This document shows positions 17,432 through 26,257 of a DNA stretch of 64,000 bases, piece after piece (the stretch's first letter is position 1; the number at the start of each line of letters is the position of its first letter). This stretch comes from an uncultured Prevotellaceae bacterium (lineage in GTDB: Bacteria; Bacteroidota; Bacteroidia; Bacteroidales; Bacteroidaceae): positions 1-64,000 of the forward strand of contig CACYME010000012.1 in NCBI GenBank assembly GCA_902775475.1. The letters run 5' to 3'. The translations under genes were made by a program, and so were the position numbers. The notes under the pieces were generated by a model. The model worked only from the letters and a program-made list of their open reading frames with translations. It was not told the DNA's origin and did no database searches.

Positions 17432-20400
17432 TCAGAACGTATAGGAGCAGCCGACGATGAGGCAGCGGGTATTAGGGCTGGTGAGGGTGAGGGTGTTCTG
17501 GCTGGTGTTGGTGAGCATCTGCTTGTGGTCGGGCTGGAGGATGTCCTGCACAAAGGCGTAGAGGGCCCAGGGGCCGAGCTCCTTGACGGCGCGGAGCGAC
17601 CAGTAGAAGGTGGGCTGCTGGTAGTAGTAGCGGTGGGTCTCGCGCCCGGTATAGAGCAGGGTGGTGGCGAGAGTCCACTGGCGTGGCAGTTGCACCTGCG
17701 GGCGCAGCTTGAAGCTGTAGGACCAGGCGTGGTCGGAGTCGCGGCTCTCGCCTTTGTAGTGAAGATACTGCATGTGGAAGCCCATGGTGGCCGTGAGGGG
17801 TCCGCTGCGCAGCTCGCCCTCGGCGGCATAGCGCAGGGTGGCGTAGCGTGCATCGTTCACCCAAGTCTTCACCGAGCGCTGCGATGCCTCGTCGAACGAT
17901 GACACCTGCGAGATGTCGTCGCCGATGCGGCGGTAGGCCAGGCTGTGGGTGTGGGTGAAATGGGTGGCGGAGTGGGTGTAGGCAGCCTTCAGCTGGGTGG
18001 TCTTCGAGGGACTGAGGGCAGTATTGCCTACGACCATGACGCCGATGCTGCTGCCGATGTGGACGAAGGGATAGAGCTGCGTGTAGGTGGGGCGCTGCAC
18101 GGTGCGGTCGAAGCTGAGCACGAGCTTATGTGCCGCGCTGGGCCTGAGGGTGGCGCGTGCCGAGAGCATCCAGTCGTTGTAGGTGCGGCGGTCGGTGGCT
18201 ACCTGGTGGTCGTCGATATCGTTGACAAAATGCTCGTAGCGCAGGGTGGCGTCGAGGGCGAGGGGGCCGTGGGCGTAGGCTGCGGAGAGCGAGGTGAGCG
18301 AGGAACGGGTGTCGAAGTTGAAGGCCGTCTCGGTGTCGTCGATGTGCATGTCCTCGATGGTGAACTTCTCCTCGATGCCGAACTTGAGGCCGCGCCACTC
18401 GGGGGTCTGGAAGCGGAGCATGGCGTAGGGATCGAAGTTGTGGAGCGTCTGGCGCTGCTGGCGCAGCGATGCCTCGGTGTGGGTGGCCCAGGTGTCGGAG
18501 CTGACGGTGGTGGGCTTGTAGTTGTACTTCAGGTTCAGGCGGGCGGTGAGGCGTCCGGCGCGCTCAAGGTCGCAGATGTACTGCAGGAGTCCGCCCAGCT
18601 TCAGGTCGCGGTTGGAGCGGCGCTGCTCCTCGTAGAGCGATGACTGCTGGGTGCCGTCGGCCTCGTGTCCGTTGGTGATGGTGTTCTCGCTGATGCGGCT
18701 GTGGTCGAAGCTCTCGAGGATGCCGAGGCTGAAGATGTGGCCCTGGCGCGGCTGGTAGTCGAGGCGGGTAGAGAAGTCGTGCTTCTCGTGGCGGGTGAGG
18801 ATGTCGGTGCTCGTGAGGCGGTCGGCACCGGTGGTGAAAGTGGTGCTGACGTCCTTCCCGGTGGTGAGCTCGCTGAAGTCGGCAGAGAGCTGGCTGGTGA
18901 TGAGGAGCTTATCCTTCAGGTAGGTGATATAGCCCGACGGCATGGCTCGGCCGTTGCTGCTGGCACCGAGGTAGGCTCCGCCGTAGAGGTTGGCGGAGTC
19001 GGGGGCGTGCTGCAGCTCCTCGCCGACGTCGTAGGCGTCCATGATACGCTTGGCGATGCGCTGGAACTCGTTGGTATCCTGAGCGTGGAGGGGGAAGGGG
19101 AGGAAGAGGAGAAGGAGGAAGAGGAAGAGGAAAACACCAGAGGCCCCTAAAGCCCCCCCTTCTGCCCCCCCTTCTGCCCCCGAGGGGGCTACATTAGTTT
19201 TGTCTGCGGAGAAGTTTATAGTAGTCCCCTCGGGGGCAGAAGGGGAGGCCTGGGGGGCGTCGGGGGCCTCAGGGCTCCCAATCTTCCTGACCTGCTCCTC
19301 GAACTCGTCGCGGGGACCGCAGGCAGCGTTCTTCACGGTGGAGCGGTAGTTGTAGATGGTGTGTACGGAGTAGTGGAGGAACTCGGCGATGCGCGAGCTG
19401 TCGGCGATGCCGAGGCGTATGAGGGCGAAGATGCGTAGCTCGGTGGTGAGGCGGTGGTCGGCAGGCGGGGTGATGCGGCCCTCGGGGGTGAGCAGGGCGT
19501 TGAAGTCGCTGACGAAGGTGGGGAAGATGTCGAGGAAGGCGTTGTCGAAGTCGTCCATGAGCTCGTCGACCTCCTTGTCCTTCATCTGGCGCATGCGCTG
19601 CGCCGACAGATAGTCGGCCAGCTGTCCGCTCTTCTCCTTGCGGAGCACGGTGGAGCGGAAGGCATCCATCTTCTTCATGTAGGCCGAGCAGAGGGCGAGG
19701 AAGCGGCCGATGTAGACCTCCTTGATGCGGTTGCTGTCGGTGAGGAGGCCGTTGCTCTCGTTCAGTTCGGTGACGGCCTGTCTCAGCTGCTGGTTCAGCG
19801 CGGTGAGCTGCTGGTTCAGCTCCGTCAGGTGCTGGTTGGCCTGGTGGAGGCTCTGGCGGGCTGCGGCCAGGCGCTTCATCTGCAGGAACACATAGACCAC
19901 GGCCACGGCCAGCAGCAGGGCGAGGATGCCCACAAGGATGAGCGACCAGCGCAGCTGGCGGTTCTGCTTGTCGGTCATGAGCTGGTAGTTGTGGTCGATC
20001 ATGGAGAGGATGCTCACGCTCTGCAGGTTGCGCAGCGGGGTGTTGTAGAGGCGGAGGCCATCCTGCGAGGTGCGTATGAGGCGGTAGGACCACTCCACGT
20101 CGCCCTCGCGGGCCAGCAGGTCGGCCAGCGTCCAGAGCGATGCCTGGTCCTTGATGGAGTTGCGCACGTCGCCAATGGCGGAGCGCAGCAGCCAGTATTT
20201 CTCCTGCTCGTGGTCGCCCATGTTGCGATAGATCCAGGAGCGGAAGAAGGCCACCTCGGAGAACTGCGGCGAGGCGGGGTCTACACGGCTCATCTGCTCG
20301 TTGTTCCAGCTGAGGGCCTCGTCGTAGCGTCCCTGGTTGCGGGCGTTGGTCTCCTGCAGGAAGAAATAGGCCAGGCTGGCGGTGTCGAGGAGCTGCTCGC

Positions 20401-20998
20401 GCTGCAGCTGCTGGCGGTAGTGGCTGGCGCGCTGGCTGTAGTCGGCATTGATGGCAGAGTCCTGCGAGTAGTGGCCTGCCTCGCCATAGACATCGCGGCA
20501 GACTTCGTAGTAGAGACGGCGCAGGCTGTCACCGAGGGTCTCCTCGCTGACAGCCTCCACGAGCTTCACGGCCTCGAGGTAGGCACCGGCCTTGGCATAG
20601 AGGCGGGCTTTGCGCAGCTGCATGGCGGTCATCTGGCTCTGGGTGCCGGCGGCACGGGCCAGCTGCAGGCCACGGTCGAGGTAGCGGCAGGCAGAGTCGT
20701 AGCTGTACTTATAGTAGGCCTCTATCAGCTGGTCGTTCAGGCGCATCGCCTCGGCAGCGTTGCCATGTGCACGGCCAGCCTCGGCCTTCAGGGCATCGAT
20801 GCGGCGCTGGTGGGCAGCGTCGTATTCGGGTATGCGGCTGATGGCTGAGTCGAGCTGTGCGAAAAGAGAAGAAACTGAAGAAGAGGACACTCCCTCAAAG
20901 TCCCTCACTTCTGCCCCTCCCTTGAGAGGGGAGTTGATAGATTTGCCACTGGCACCTCCACTAATAAATATAAGCAGGAGCAGTATAATCGTTTTCAT
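17432..20998 (-). CDS. Fused gene: TPR-HTH (DUF6377-like) regulator joined in frame to an outer-membrane beta-barrel
   Basis: The 1188-residue frame runs from MKTIILLLLIFIS (ATG 20998). Residues 1-574 are a complete regulator: signal peptide, TPR-like helices (about 45-340), one membrane span (351-373), a Gln/Leu coiled coil (about 375-425) and a C-terminal HTH region (LRIFALIRLGIADSSRIAEFLHYS). It aligns over its length with the 565-residue regulator at 40618-42315, which ends just after the equivalent of KIG574. Here no stop occurs: a repeat-encoded Ala/Gly/Pro linker (575-621) leads into a second hydrophobic signal-like segment (622-640, ending PLHAQ) and an approximately 550-residue beta-barrel ending in GCSYTF. 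The barrel part has no start codon of its own. A second repeat sits after the N-terminal signal. It lies upstream of PUL1, so PUL1 control is likely. Confidence 0.85.
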   Translation of the reverse strand: MKTIILLLLIFISGGASGKSINSPLKGGAEVRDFEGVSSSSVSSLFAQLDSAISRIPEYDAAHQRRIDALKAEAGRAHGNAAEAMRLNDQLIEAYYKYSYDSACRYLDRGLQLARAAGTQSQMTAMQLRKARLYAKAGAYLEAVKLVEAVSEETLGDSLRRLYYEVCRDVYGEAGHYSQDSAINADYSQRASHYRQQLQREQLLDTASLAYFFLQETNARNQGRYDEALSWNNEQMSRVDPASPQFSEVAFFRSWIYRNMGDHEQEKYWLLRSAIGDVRNSIKDQASLWTLADLLAREGDVEWSYRLIRTSQDGLRLYNTPLRNLQSVSILSMIDHNYQLMTDKQNRQLRWSLILVGILALLLAVAVVYVFLQMKRLAAARQSLHQANQHLTELNQQLTALNQQLRQAVTELNESNGLLTDSNRIKEVYIGRFLALCSAYMKKMDAFRSTVLRKEKSGQLADYLSAQRMRQMKDKEVDELMDDFDNAFLDIFPTFVSDFNALLTPEGRITPPADHRLTTELRIFALIRLGIADSSRIAEFLHYSVHTIYNYRSTVKNAACGPRDEFEEQVRKIGSPEAPDAPQASPSAPEGTTINFSADKTNVAPSGAEGGAEGGALGASGVFLFLFLLLLFLPFPLHAQDTNEFQRIAKRIMDAYDVGEELQHAPDSANLYGGAYLGASSNGRAMPSGYITYLKDKLLITSQLSADFSELTTGKDVSTTFTTGADRLTSTDILTRHEKHDFSTRLDYQPRQGHIFSLGILESFDHSRISENTITNGHEADGTQQSSLYEEQRRSNRDLKLGGLLQYICDLERAGRLTARLNLKYNYKPTTVSSDTWATHTEASLRQQRQTLHNFDPYAMLRFQTPEWRGLKFGIEEKFTIEDMHIDDTETAFNFDTRSSLTSLSAAYAHGPLALDATLRYEHFVNDIDDHQVATDRRTYNDWMLSARATLRPSAAHKLVLSFDRTVQRPTYTQLYPFVHIGSSIGVMVVGNTALSPSKTTQLKAAYTHSATHFTHTHSLAYRRIGDDISQVSSFDEASQRSVKTWVNDARYATLRYAAEGELRSGPLTATMGFHMQYLHYKGESRDSDHAWSYSFKLRPQVQLPRQWTLATTLLYTGRETHRYYYQQPTFYWSLRAVKELGPWALYAFVQDILQPDHKQMLTNTSQNTLTLTSPNTRCLIVGCSYTF
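19136..19276. repeat. GC-rich inverted repeat at the regulator/barrel junction
   Basis: Within the fused gene, CTTCTGCCCCCGAGGGGG and its complement CCCCTCGGGGGCAGAAG flank a short AT-rich centre, and a second CCTTCTGCCCCCC unit adjoins. The DNA encodes the low-complexity linker residues 575-621 (SPEAPDAPQASPSAPEG..., NVAPSGAEGGAEGG...). The same CTTCTGCCCCTC unit recurs at 20895-20935. It occupies exactly the place where a stop codon and a start codon would be expected. Confidence 0.8.
20880..20945. repeat. Repeat insertion in the signal region of the fused gene
   Basis: The bases CCTCAAAGTCCCTCACTTCT and GCCCCTCCCTTGAGAGGGGA encode residues about 18-40 (SINSPLKGGAEVRDFEGVSS), between the signal peptide and the TPR region. 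The homologous regulator at 40618 has no such segment. It shares the CTTCTGCCCCTC unit with the junction repeat. Confidence 0.7.
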
Positions 20999-21031
20999 GC
21001 TATTGTCGTTTTCCGTTCGTTCTTCGAGTGG

Positions 21032-21063
21032 CAAAGATACAAAAAACAAATTATCCGAACAAA
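21032..21063 (-). promoter_or_regulatory. Promoter of the fused regulator/barrel gene
   Basis: On the minus strand TTTG (21060-21063) and TATCTTTG (21032-21039) are separated by 20 bp, matching the Bacteroidota -33/-7 pattern. The start codon is 33 bp downstream of the -7 box. Confidence 0.65.
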
Positions 21064-21267
21064 TATTCCGCTGGAAATCTTTCCCCTATGAAGAAAGATG
21101 CCACTTTTTCAGAAAGAGCATTTACACTTTTTAGGGGTGCTATAGAATGCAATTTCCATTCGAGAACCAACTGGAAACCAACAACTTGCCGCACGCTGTC
21201 AAACCTCAAGGGGCATGCTAAGCCCCACTTTGGGCAGGGGCAGCCATCCACTTTTTCATTAAAGCCC

Positions 21268-21299
21268 CTTGTGGGAGCACCTTTTTTTGCCTAACTTTG
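21268..21299 (+). promoter_or_regulatory. Promoter of the GH18 chitinase gene
   Basis: CTTG (21268-21271) and TAACTTTG (21292-21299) are 20 bp apart, close to the Bacteroidota promoter consensus. The chitinase ATG is 27 bp after the -7 box. The 328-bp interval to the divergent fused gene therefore holds both promoters; a small GGGGCATGCTAAGCCCC dyad lies at about 21209-21226. Confidence 0.6.
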
Positions 21300-21326
21300 T
21301 CGCATCTTTCAAAAACAAAAGAAGAC

Positions 21327-22517
21327 ATGAAACAGCTATTGACGATGCTGGTGGCCCTGCTGACGGCGGTGGCCCTGCAAGCGCAAACGGCCGACAGGCT
21401 GGTAACTCAGAATGATGAGGAGGAGGGAAAGAAGGTGGTGGCCTACGTCACCTCGTGGACAACCATCATGCCCGACCCGATGGTGATGACCCACATCAAC
21501 TACGCCTTTGGCGGCGTGGGCGACGACCACCGCTCGGTGTATGCCGACAACCTCGGCCGCCTGCAGCAGATAGTGAAGCTGAAGGAGAAGAACCCTCGGC
21601 TGAAGGTGCTGCTCAGCGTGGGCGGATGGGGCCGTGGCGGCTTCAGCCCCATGGCTGCCGACGCCGACTGCCGACGGGCCTTCGCCCAGGCTTGCCGCAC
21701 GTTCTGCGAGCAGCAGGGCCTCGACGGCATCGACATCGACTGGGAGTTCCCCGGCGACAACTCCTCGGGCGAGACATCGCCACGCGGCGAGAAGCAGAAC
21801 TACACCCTGCTGATGCGTGACCTGCGCGAGGCCCTGGGCGAGGACCTGCTGCTGACGATGGCCTCGTCGTCGGACCCCAGCCGCTACGACTTCCGCAGCT
21901 GCATGCAGTATCTCGACTTCGTCAACGTGATGACCTACGACATGGCCGGACCGCCCAACCATCACTCTGCCCTCTACCGCGGCGGCACCGTGGGCAACGG
22001 CTACCTGGTGGCCGACGAGAGCATCAGCCGCCACCTGCAGGCTGGCATCCCCGCCAAACAGCTGGTGATGGGCCTGGCCTTCTATGGCAACAGCGGGCGC
22101 GGTGAGCAGATTTCGCTGCAAGAGATTAAATGGAAGCTGGGCTCGGGCGACTACGTGGACCACTGGGACGACGTGGCGAAGGTGCCCTACCTGACGACGA
22201 AGGACGGCAGCTTCGCCTACGGCTACGACAACCAGCAGTCGCTCACCATCAAGTGCCAGTACATCCTCGACCGCGGACTGGCTGGCGGCATGTACTGGGA
22301 GTATGGCAACGACGACCGCCTGGGCACCGAGCGAAAGACGGTCTACAACTGTCTGCTGGCTCCCGACGACGCAAAGCTCAGCATCGAGGAGGCCGCCCTG
22401 AAACAGAAACCAACCGCCGGGCGCCACCTCTTCGACCTGTCGGGGCGCCTGGTAGCGAATCCACTGCCAAGACGGGTGTACATTTCCGCAGGGGGCAAAG
22501 CCGTGAAAGGTATTTAA
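21327..22517 (+). CDS. GH18 family chitinase, secreted
   Basis: The ATG at 21327 opens MKQLLTMLVALLTAVALQAQ, a signal peptide; the upstream ATG at 21297 overlaps the promoter box. The 396-residue protein is a GH18 barrel: SxGG motif in VLLSVGGWG (about 96-102), catalytic DGIDIDWE (E140), and the MTYDMAGP and late MYWEYGND blocks. It hydrolyses chitin or GlcNAc oligomers with retention through the substrate N-acetyl group. The C-terminus (HLFDLSGRLV...VYISAGGKAVKGI) resembles a type IX sorting tail. It is divergent from the fused regulator and next to a probable beta-1,6-glucan PUL, fitting a fungal cell-wall diet. Confidence 0.93.
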   Translation: MKQLLTMLVALLTAVALQAQTADRLVTQNDEEEGKKVVAYVTSWTTIMPDPMVMTHINYAFGGVGDDHRSVYADNLGRLQQIVKLKEKNPRLKVLLSVGGWGRGGFSPMAADADCRRAFAQACRTFCEQQGLDGIDIDWEFPGDNSSGETSPRGEKQNYTLLMRDLREALGEDLLLTMASSSDPSRYDFRSCMQYLDFVNVMTYDMAGPPNHHSALYRGGTVGNGYLVADESISRHLQAGIPAKQLVMGLAFYGNSGRGEQISLQEIKWKLGSGDYVDHWDDVAKVPYLTTKDGSFAYGYDNQQSLTIKCQYILDRGLAGGMYWEYGNDDRLGTERKTVYNCLLAPDDAKLSIEEAALKQKPTAGRHLFDLSGRLVANPLPRRVYISAGGKAVKGI

Positions 22518-22679
22518 GAAGATGATGACACTGTGTGTGGCAGAGCACCAAAACCGAATGAATGATAGTCCGCAATTGTACCACCAAAGTTCCAGGTTTG
22601 GGGGGGAACTCTTGGGGCTGAACGTAAAAATAGTGTTCAAAATCACCACAAAAAAAAGTTCGTCCTGAGGTGTCATTCT

Positions 22680-23045
22680 GGCTCGAAAATCGCCCTTTTT
22701 TTGCCCTCAAGAAGCGGTTTCGCCTCGCTGACGAGGATTAAAAAAGGTTAATTTTTGCACAACAACACCCATTCTGCGCAAAAATCAGGCCATTTTTTTT
22801 GCCATTTTTTGCCTCGAATCCCTCTTCTGTAAACACGCCAAATTTTCAAAAGTCAACGCCTTTTGAAAATTTGGCGTTGACTTTTTTCAGCCGTCCGACG
22901 CTCTATTTCCGCCAAAACAAGCGTAAACACCTATATTCCAACCACTTAGCAAACCCTCTAAAAATTCGCGTTTTTTTCAGCCAAAAAGTTTCTCGCGCAA
23001 AATTTTCAAAATTTGAAGGGGGTCGAGTGTTCATTTTCGGAACAG
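22680..23045. repeat. AT-rich interspersed repeat, copy 2, with AAAAGTCAACGCC hairpin
   Basis: Core AAAAGTCAACGCC (22848-22860) and GGCGTTGACTTTT (22873-22885) with a 12-base loop. Flanks match copy 1 at 16850-17260. It lies about 330 bp after the chitinase stop and may serve as its terminator. No gene is seen in 22518-23400; around 23150-23215 there is a unit with TTTTTGCCTGCGGCGC and AATGAAACACGAA that recurs reversed at about 49320-49385. Confidence 0.75.
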
Positions 23046-23367
23046 AATTAACAAAAATTTAGAAATGACATTGGTGGCACTCTTGGGGAGAAAAACATAA
23101 AAAAGTTGTACAAGTTGTTCCGGTTGTATTCTCTTTTTTGCGCGAATGGGCAGTAATTGTTTTTTGCCTGCGGCGCTACACGAATGCGCATGAATGAAAC
23201 ACGAATGGACACTTTTTTATTGCCAACAGGTAATCTTTGATGCAAATTGATTCAAAAAGATAGGGAAAAGAAAGTTACAAGTGACGTTTTGATGCCAAAA
23301 TGCGATATAAACGCCTTCTTCACCTTAATTTAATATGGCAAGTTATCTGTAATTGGTGGAAAAGTTG

Positions 23368-23375
23368 TAACTTTG
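23368..23375 (+). promoter_or_regulatory. Promoter -7 element of the first KilA-N gene
   Basis: TAACTTTG matches TAnnTTTG and lies 30 bp upstream of the preferred ATG at 23406. It overlaps a possible earlier start at 23373, which argues against that start. Confidence 0.6.
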
Positions 23376-23405
23376 CCACCGAAAGTTTGTAAAACAGCAG
23401 ACAAT

Positions 23406-24206
23406 ATGGCAAAGATAACAGTACAGAACACACTGATAACGGTCATAAAGCAGAATGAAGATGACTACATCAGCCTGACAGACATGTTGAAGGCGAAAGA
23501 TGGTGAGTTCTTCTTCTCTAACTGGCTGCGCAACCGCAATACCATAGAGTTCCTTGGAATATGGGAGCAGCTGATGAATCCGAATTTTAATTGTGCCGAA
23601 TTCGACATAATTAAATCTCAGGCAGGGCTGAACCGTTTCCGTCTCAGTGCCAAAGAGTGGACAGAGAAGACTAATGCCATCGGTATTATCTCAAAGGCAG
23701 GGCGTTATGGTGGCACTTACGCCCACAAGGACATTGCCTTTGAGTTCGCTATGTGGATAAGTCCAGAGTTCAAAGTCTATCTGATACGAGAGTTCCAACG
23801 TCTGAAAGATGAAGAGCAGAAACAGCTAGGTTGGACGGCTAAACGTGAACTCTCAAAAATTAACTATCGCATTCACACGGACGCTATCAAGCAAAACCTA
23901 ATCCCTGATGAGGTGACGGCAGCACAGGCCAGCATCATCTATGCAGAGGAAGCAGACGTGCTCAATGTTGCCATGTTCGGACAGACGGCCAAACAATGGC
24001 GTGAAGCCCATCCTGAGTTGAAAGGGAATATTCGTGACTATGCTTCCATCAACGAACTCATTTGCCTGGCAAATATGGAGAACATCAATGCAGTTCTCAT
24101 TGATGAGGGAGTGCCACAGGGCGACCGACTTGTGCGCCTCAATCAGATTGCCATCAATCAGATGCGTGTATTGGAGAACGACGATAATAGAAACTTGTTA
24201 AAATGA
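23406..24206 (+). CDS. KilA-N domain protein
   Basis: The 266-residue protein starts MAKITVQNTLITVIKQNEDD and contains a KilA-N DNA-binding fold (about 20-110: DYISLTDMLKAKDG, FSNWLRNRNTIEFLGIWE, GLNRFRLSAKEW, GRYGGTYAHKDIAFEFAMWI, SPEFKVYLIREFQRL). The C-terminal half is the helical region found in bacterial copies (NYRIHTDAIK, YAEEADVLNVAMFGQTA, NIRDYAS). KilA-N proteins come from phages and large DNA viruses and are common as orphan genes in Bacteroidota; the cellular role is unclear. Base composition is more AT-rich than the PUL genes. A broken paralogue lies at 26258-27040. Confidence 0.88.
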   Translation: MAKITVQNTLITVIKQNEDDYISLTDMLKAKDGEFFFSNWLRNRNTIEFLGIWEQLMNPNFNCAEFDIIKSQAGLNRFRLSAKEWTEKTNAIGIISKAGRYGGTYAHKDIAFEFAMWISPEFKVYLIREFQRLKDEEQKQLGWTAKRELSKINYRIHTDAIKQNLIPDEVTAAQASIIYAEEADVLNVAMFGQTAKQWREAHPELKGNIRDYASINELICLANMENINAVLIDEGVPQGDRLVRLNQIAINQMRVLENDDNRNLLK

Positions 24207-24245
24207 CATGAGTGGATAGAACATAACATAGAACGAGATCGAAAT

Positions 24246-24284
24246 CGGGGCATTGGCCAGCAAACAAAACAGGCTAATGCCCCG
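24246..24284 (+). terminator. Stem-loop after the first KilA-N gene
   Basis: CGGGGCATTGGCC (24246-24258) pairs with GGCTAATGCCCCG (24272-24284) with one mismatch and a 13-base loop. The T-tract after it is weak, so it is a probable but not classical terminator. Confidence 0.6.
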
Positions 24285-24380
24285 CTTCTAAGATAATTTG
24301 AAAAAAGTTTCAATATTTTGTAGTTATTTGCCACCTTCGTGCGATTTCTTATCAGAACGAGTCAATTAAACAAGGAATCA

Positions 24381-24866
24381 ATGAAAGACTTAGAAAGTGA
24401 ATTTGAACGAATGGTCAGGGAGAACCGCAGCACAATTTACACCGTCTGCTACATGTTCTCCAACGACCAAGACGAGGTGGCCGACCTGTTCCAAGAGGTG
24501 CTCATCAACCTGTGGAAGAGCTTGCCCTCGTTTGAGGAGCGCGGCGATGTGCGCTCTTGGATTTACCGCGTCAGCCTGAACGTCTGCATCTCGCTCGACC
24601 GTAAGAAACGACGAAACAAGACGGTGCCGCTGACAATGGACATCGACCCCTACGAGGAGGCGGAAACCAATCAGAACTCGCACCAAATGGAAATGCTGCG
24701 CCAGCGCATCGCACGACTTGGGCAGTTCGACCGCGCCATCATCCTGCTCTGGCTGGAGAACATGACCTACGAGGAGATTGCCGCCGTCATGGGCATCACG
24801 GTGAAGAACGTTAGCGTGCGCCTCTACCGCATCAAGGAAGAACTAAAGAATATGTCTAACCAATAA
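24381..24866 (+). CDS. ECF-type RNA polymerase sigma factor
   Basis: The 161-residue protein from the ATG at 24381 has sigma region 2 (about 15-75: TVCYMFSNDQDEVADLFQEVLINLWKSLPSF, then RSWIYRVSLNVCISLDRKKRR) and region 4 (about 105-155: LGQFDRAIILLWLENMTYEEIAAVMGITVKNVSVRLYRIKEEL). It directs RNA polymerase to a set of stress or surface genes. No FecR-type anti-sigma follows; instead a small membrane protein starts 14 bp downstream and is presumably its partner. The pair sits between KilA-N copies in the AT-richer island. Confidence 0.92.
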   Translation: MKDLESEFERMVRENRSTIYTVCYMFSNDQDEVADLFQEVLINLWKSLPSFEERGDVRSWIYRVSLNVCISLDRKKRRNKTVPLTMDIDPYEEAETNQNSHQMEMLRQRIARLGQFDRAIILLWLENMTYEEIAAVMGITVKNVSVRLYRIKEELKNMSNQ

Positions 24867-24880
24867 AACTACAAAACATT

Positions 24881-25474
24881 ATGGAAAATCAGAATAATAA
24901 CCTACAAGAATTGGAGCAACTGCGCAGTCAGGTCGCAGAGTTTAAGAACCGTTTGGAGCAGCAGGAGATAGTCAGCCGTCAGATGCTGGAAGAAGCGATG
25001 AAGGCCCATGTGGCGTGGATTAAGCAAATGAGTGTCTGGGGCGGCGTCGTTGACTTGGCATTGGTGCCATTAATTGTTTATATATTAAAAGGCATAGTCG
25101 GTGTTTCGTGGCTGCCAATCATTGCCGTATGTATAGTAATGGTTTTCGAGGCATTCTTCAATTTCTGGAATGTCAGTACAATCCGTGACAAGTATCTGGC
25201 AGCTAACAATGTAATCAACACACAGCACAGACTGAGGACTTACAAACGTAGAGAGAAGCTTTACACTTTCTTCGCGATTCCTTTTCTTCTTCTCTGGTTT
25301 ATCTGGTTTTTGCTTGAAGTTCACTACGGCACAAACATTCCATCCAGTAGGCTTGTGATTTCAATTGTGATGTTCATCATAATTGCACCTATACTTTTCT
25401 TTGTCTATAATCGCGAAATGCGCTCGCTGAACAAAGCCATCAAGGACATCGACGAGTTCGTCAACGGCAAGTAG
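24881..25474 (+). CDS. Membrane protein co-transcribed with the ECF sigma factor, possible anti-sigma partner
   Basis: The 197-residue protein has an N-terminal coiled coil (about 5-40: LEQLRSQVAEFKNRLEQQEIV), then four probable membrane spans in two pairs (about 53-70, 76-95, 128-147, 155-175) and a polar C-terminus. It lies 14 bp after the sigma gene in the same direction. The soluble N-terminus could bind the sigma factor at the membrane, but no anti-sigma motif is recognised; this is inferred only from position. Confidence 0.75.
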   Translation: MENQNNNLQELEQLRSQVAEFKNRLEQQEIVSRQMLEEAMKAHVAWIKQMSVWGGVVDLALVPLIVYILKGIVGVSWLPIIAVCIVMVFEAFFNFWNVSTIRDKYLAANNVINTQHRLRTYKRREKLYTFFAIPFLLLWFIWFLLEVHYGTNIPSSRLVISIVMFIIIAPILFFVYNREMRSLNKAIKDIDEFVNGK

Positions 25475-25678
25475 AGCAAAATACCTCAATGTCTTGCGGG
25501 CTACGACTTGTTCCACGCCAAGCAACCGATAAACAGAGCGAAACCTTGCACAACAACCTCATCCTCGCCAATGTTTATAGGCGCGGAATACAAGAAGTGG
25601 AGTTCACAATCAAGATGAAATAAACGGCTGGCAATCGGCTTGTCCGAGCGAATCAAGAACAGATCAATCGAAATTTGT
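25475..25678. other. Spacer with a 44-codon frame
   Basis: A short frame 25489-25623 begins MSCGLRLVP and ends VEFTIKMK. It has no recognised family and may be a remnant of a larger gene. Confidence 0.3.
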
Positions 25679-26014
25679 ATGATTGTACCAAAGAAATCTA
25701 TTGGATTAATCGTCCTTTTGTTAATGCCTTGTTTTGCCGTTGGTCAAAACTTCGTTGACAGCACAGCATTCAGACAAGATAGCATAGACATTAGAACAGA
25801 CACGTTACGTCAGCGGAATGCTATGTACAACTGTGATACAGTAAGAAAAGACAGTATTCCAAAGCAGCACAGACTATTTTTTGTCCGCAAAGAGCAAGGA
25901 CTAACACGAGGCATAAGTCCTAATGCTGTAAAAATGCAGAAGTTCGATCCATATAAGAAGAAGTTTACCGATATGCGAATAATAGAAACTATCGGTTCGC
26001 ACATAAGCAGATAA
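25679..26014 (+). CDS. Small putative secreted protein
   Basis: The ATG at 25679 opens a 111-residue frame with a signal peptide (MIVPKKSIGLIVLLLMPCFAVG, cleavage near AVGQN). The mature part is polar and rich in Asp, Arg and Lys (SIDIRTDTLRQRN...VRKDSIPKQHRLFFVRKEQG). No family was recognised. It lies in the AT-richer island. An earlier ATG at 25640 is open but places residues before the signal. Confidence 0.5.
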   Translation: MIVPKKSIGLIVLLLMPCFAVGQNFVDSTAFRQDSIDIRTDTLRQRNAMYNCDTVRKDSIPKQHRLFFVRKEQGLTRGISPNAVKMQKFDPYKKKFTDMRIIETIGSHISR

Positions 26015-26257
26015 GGAAATTCCAATTTATCGGACTGCTATCATATAGCAGCTGCCTATCTCGACATCCCTTGCTGGAACTTCTGTATGCCGCCCATAAG
26101 ACTTTCTGCCAGTCAAAAGAGAGAAGACAAAGCATCAAAATGGGGTCAGCCGTACCGTCATTAACTATGTTTTCTTCCGTCACGACTCGACAAAGACGAT
26201 GCGAGCATCTCTTTGTACGCGCTGCTCCGTCAGTTGTATCTCGGAGGCTCTAAGTAA

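Noticed and set aside
21336-22676. Minus-strand frame of 446 codons opposite the chitinase
   Set aside because: The plus-strand GH18 motifs are decisive; this is a shadow.
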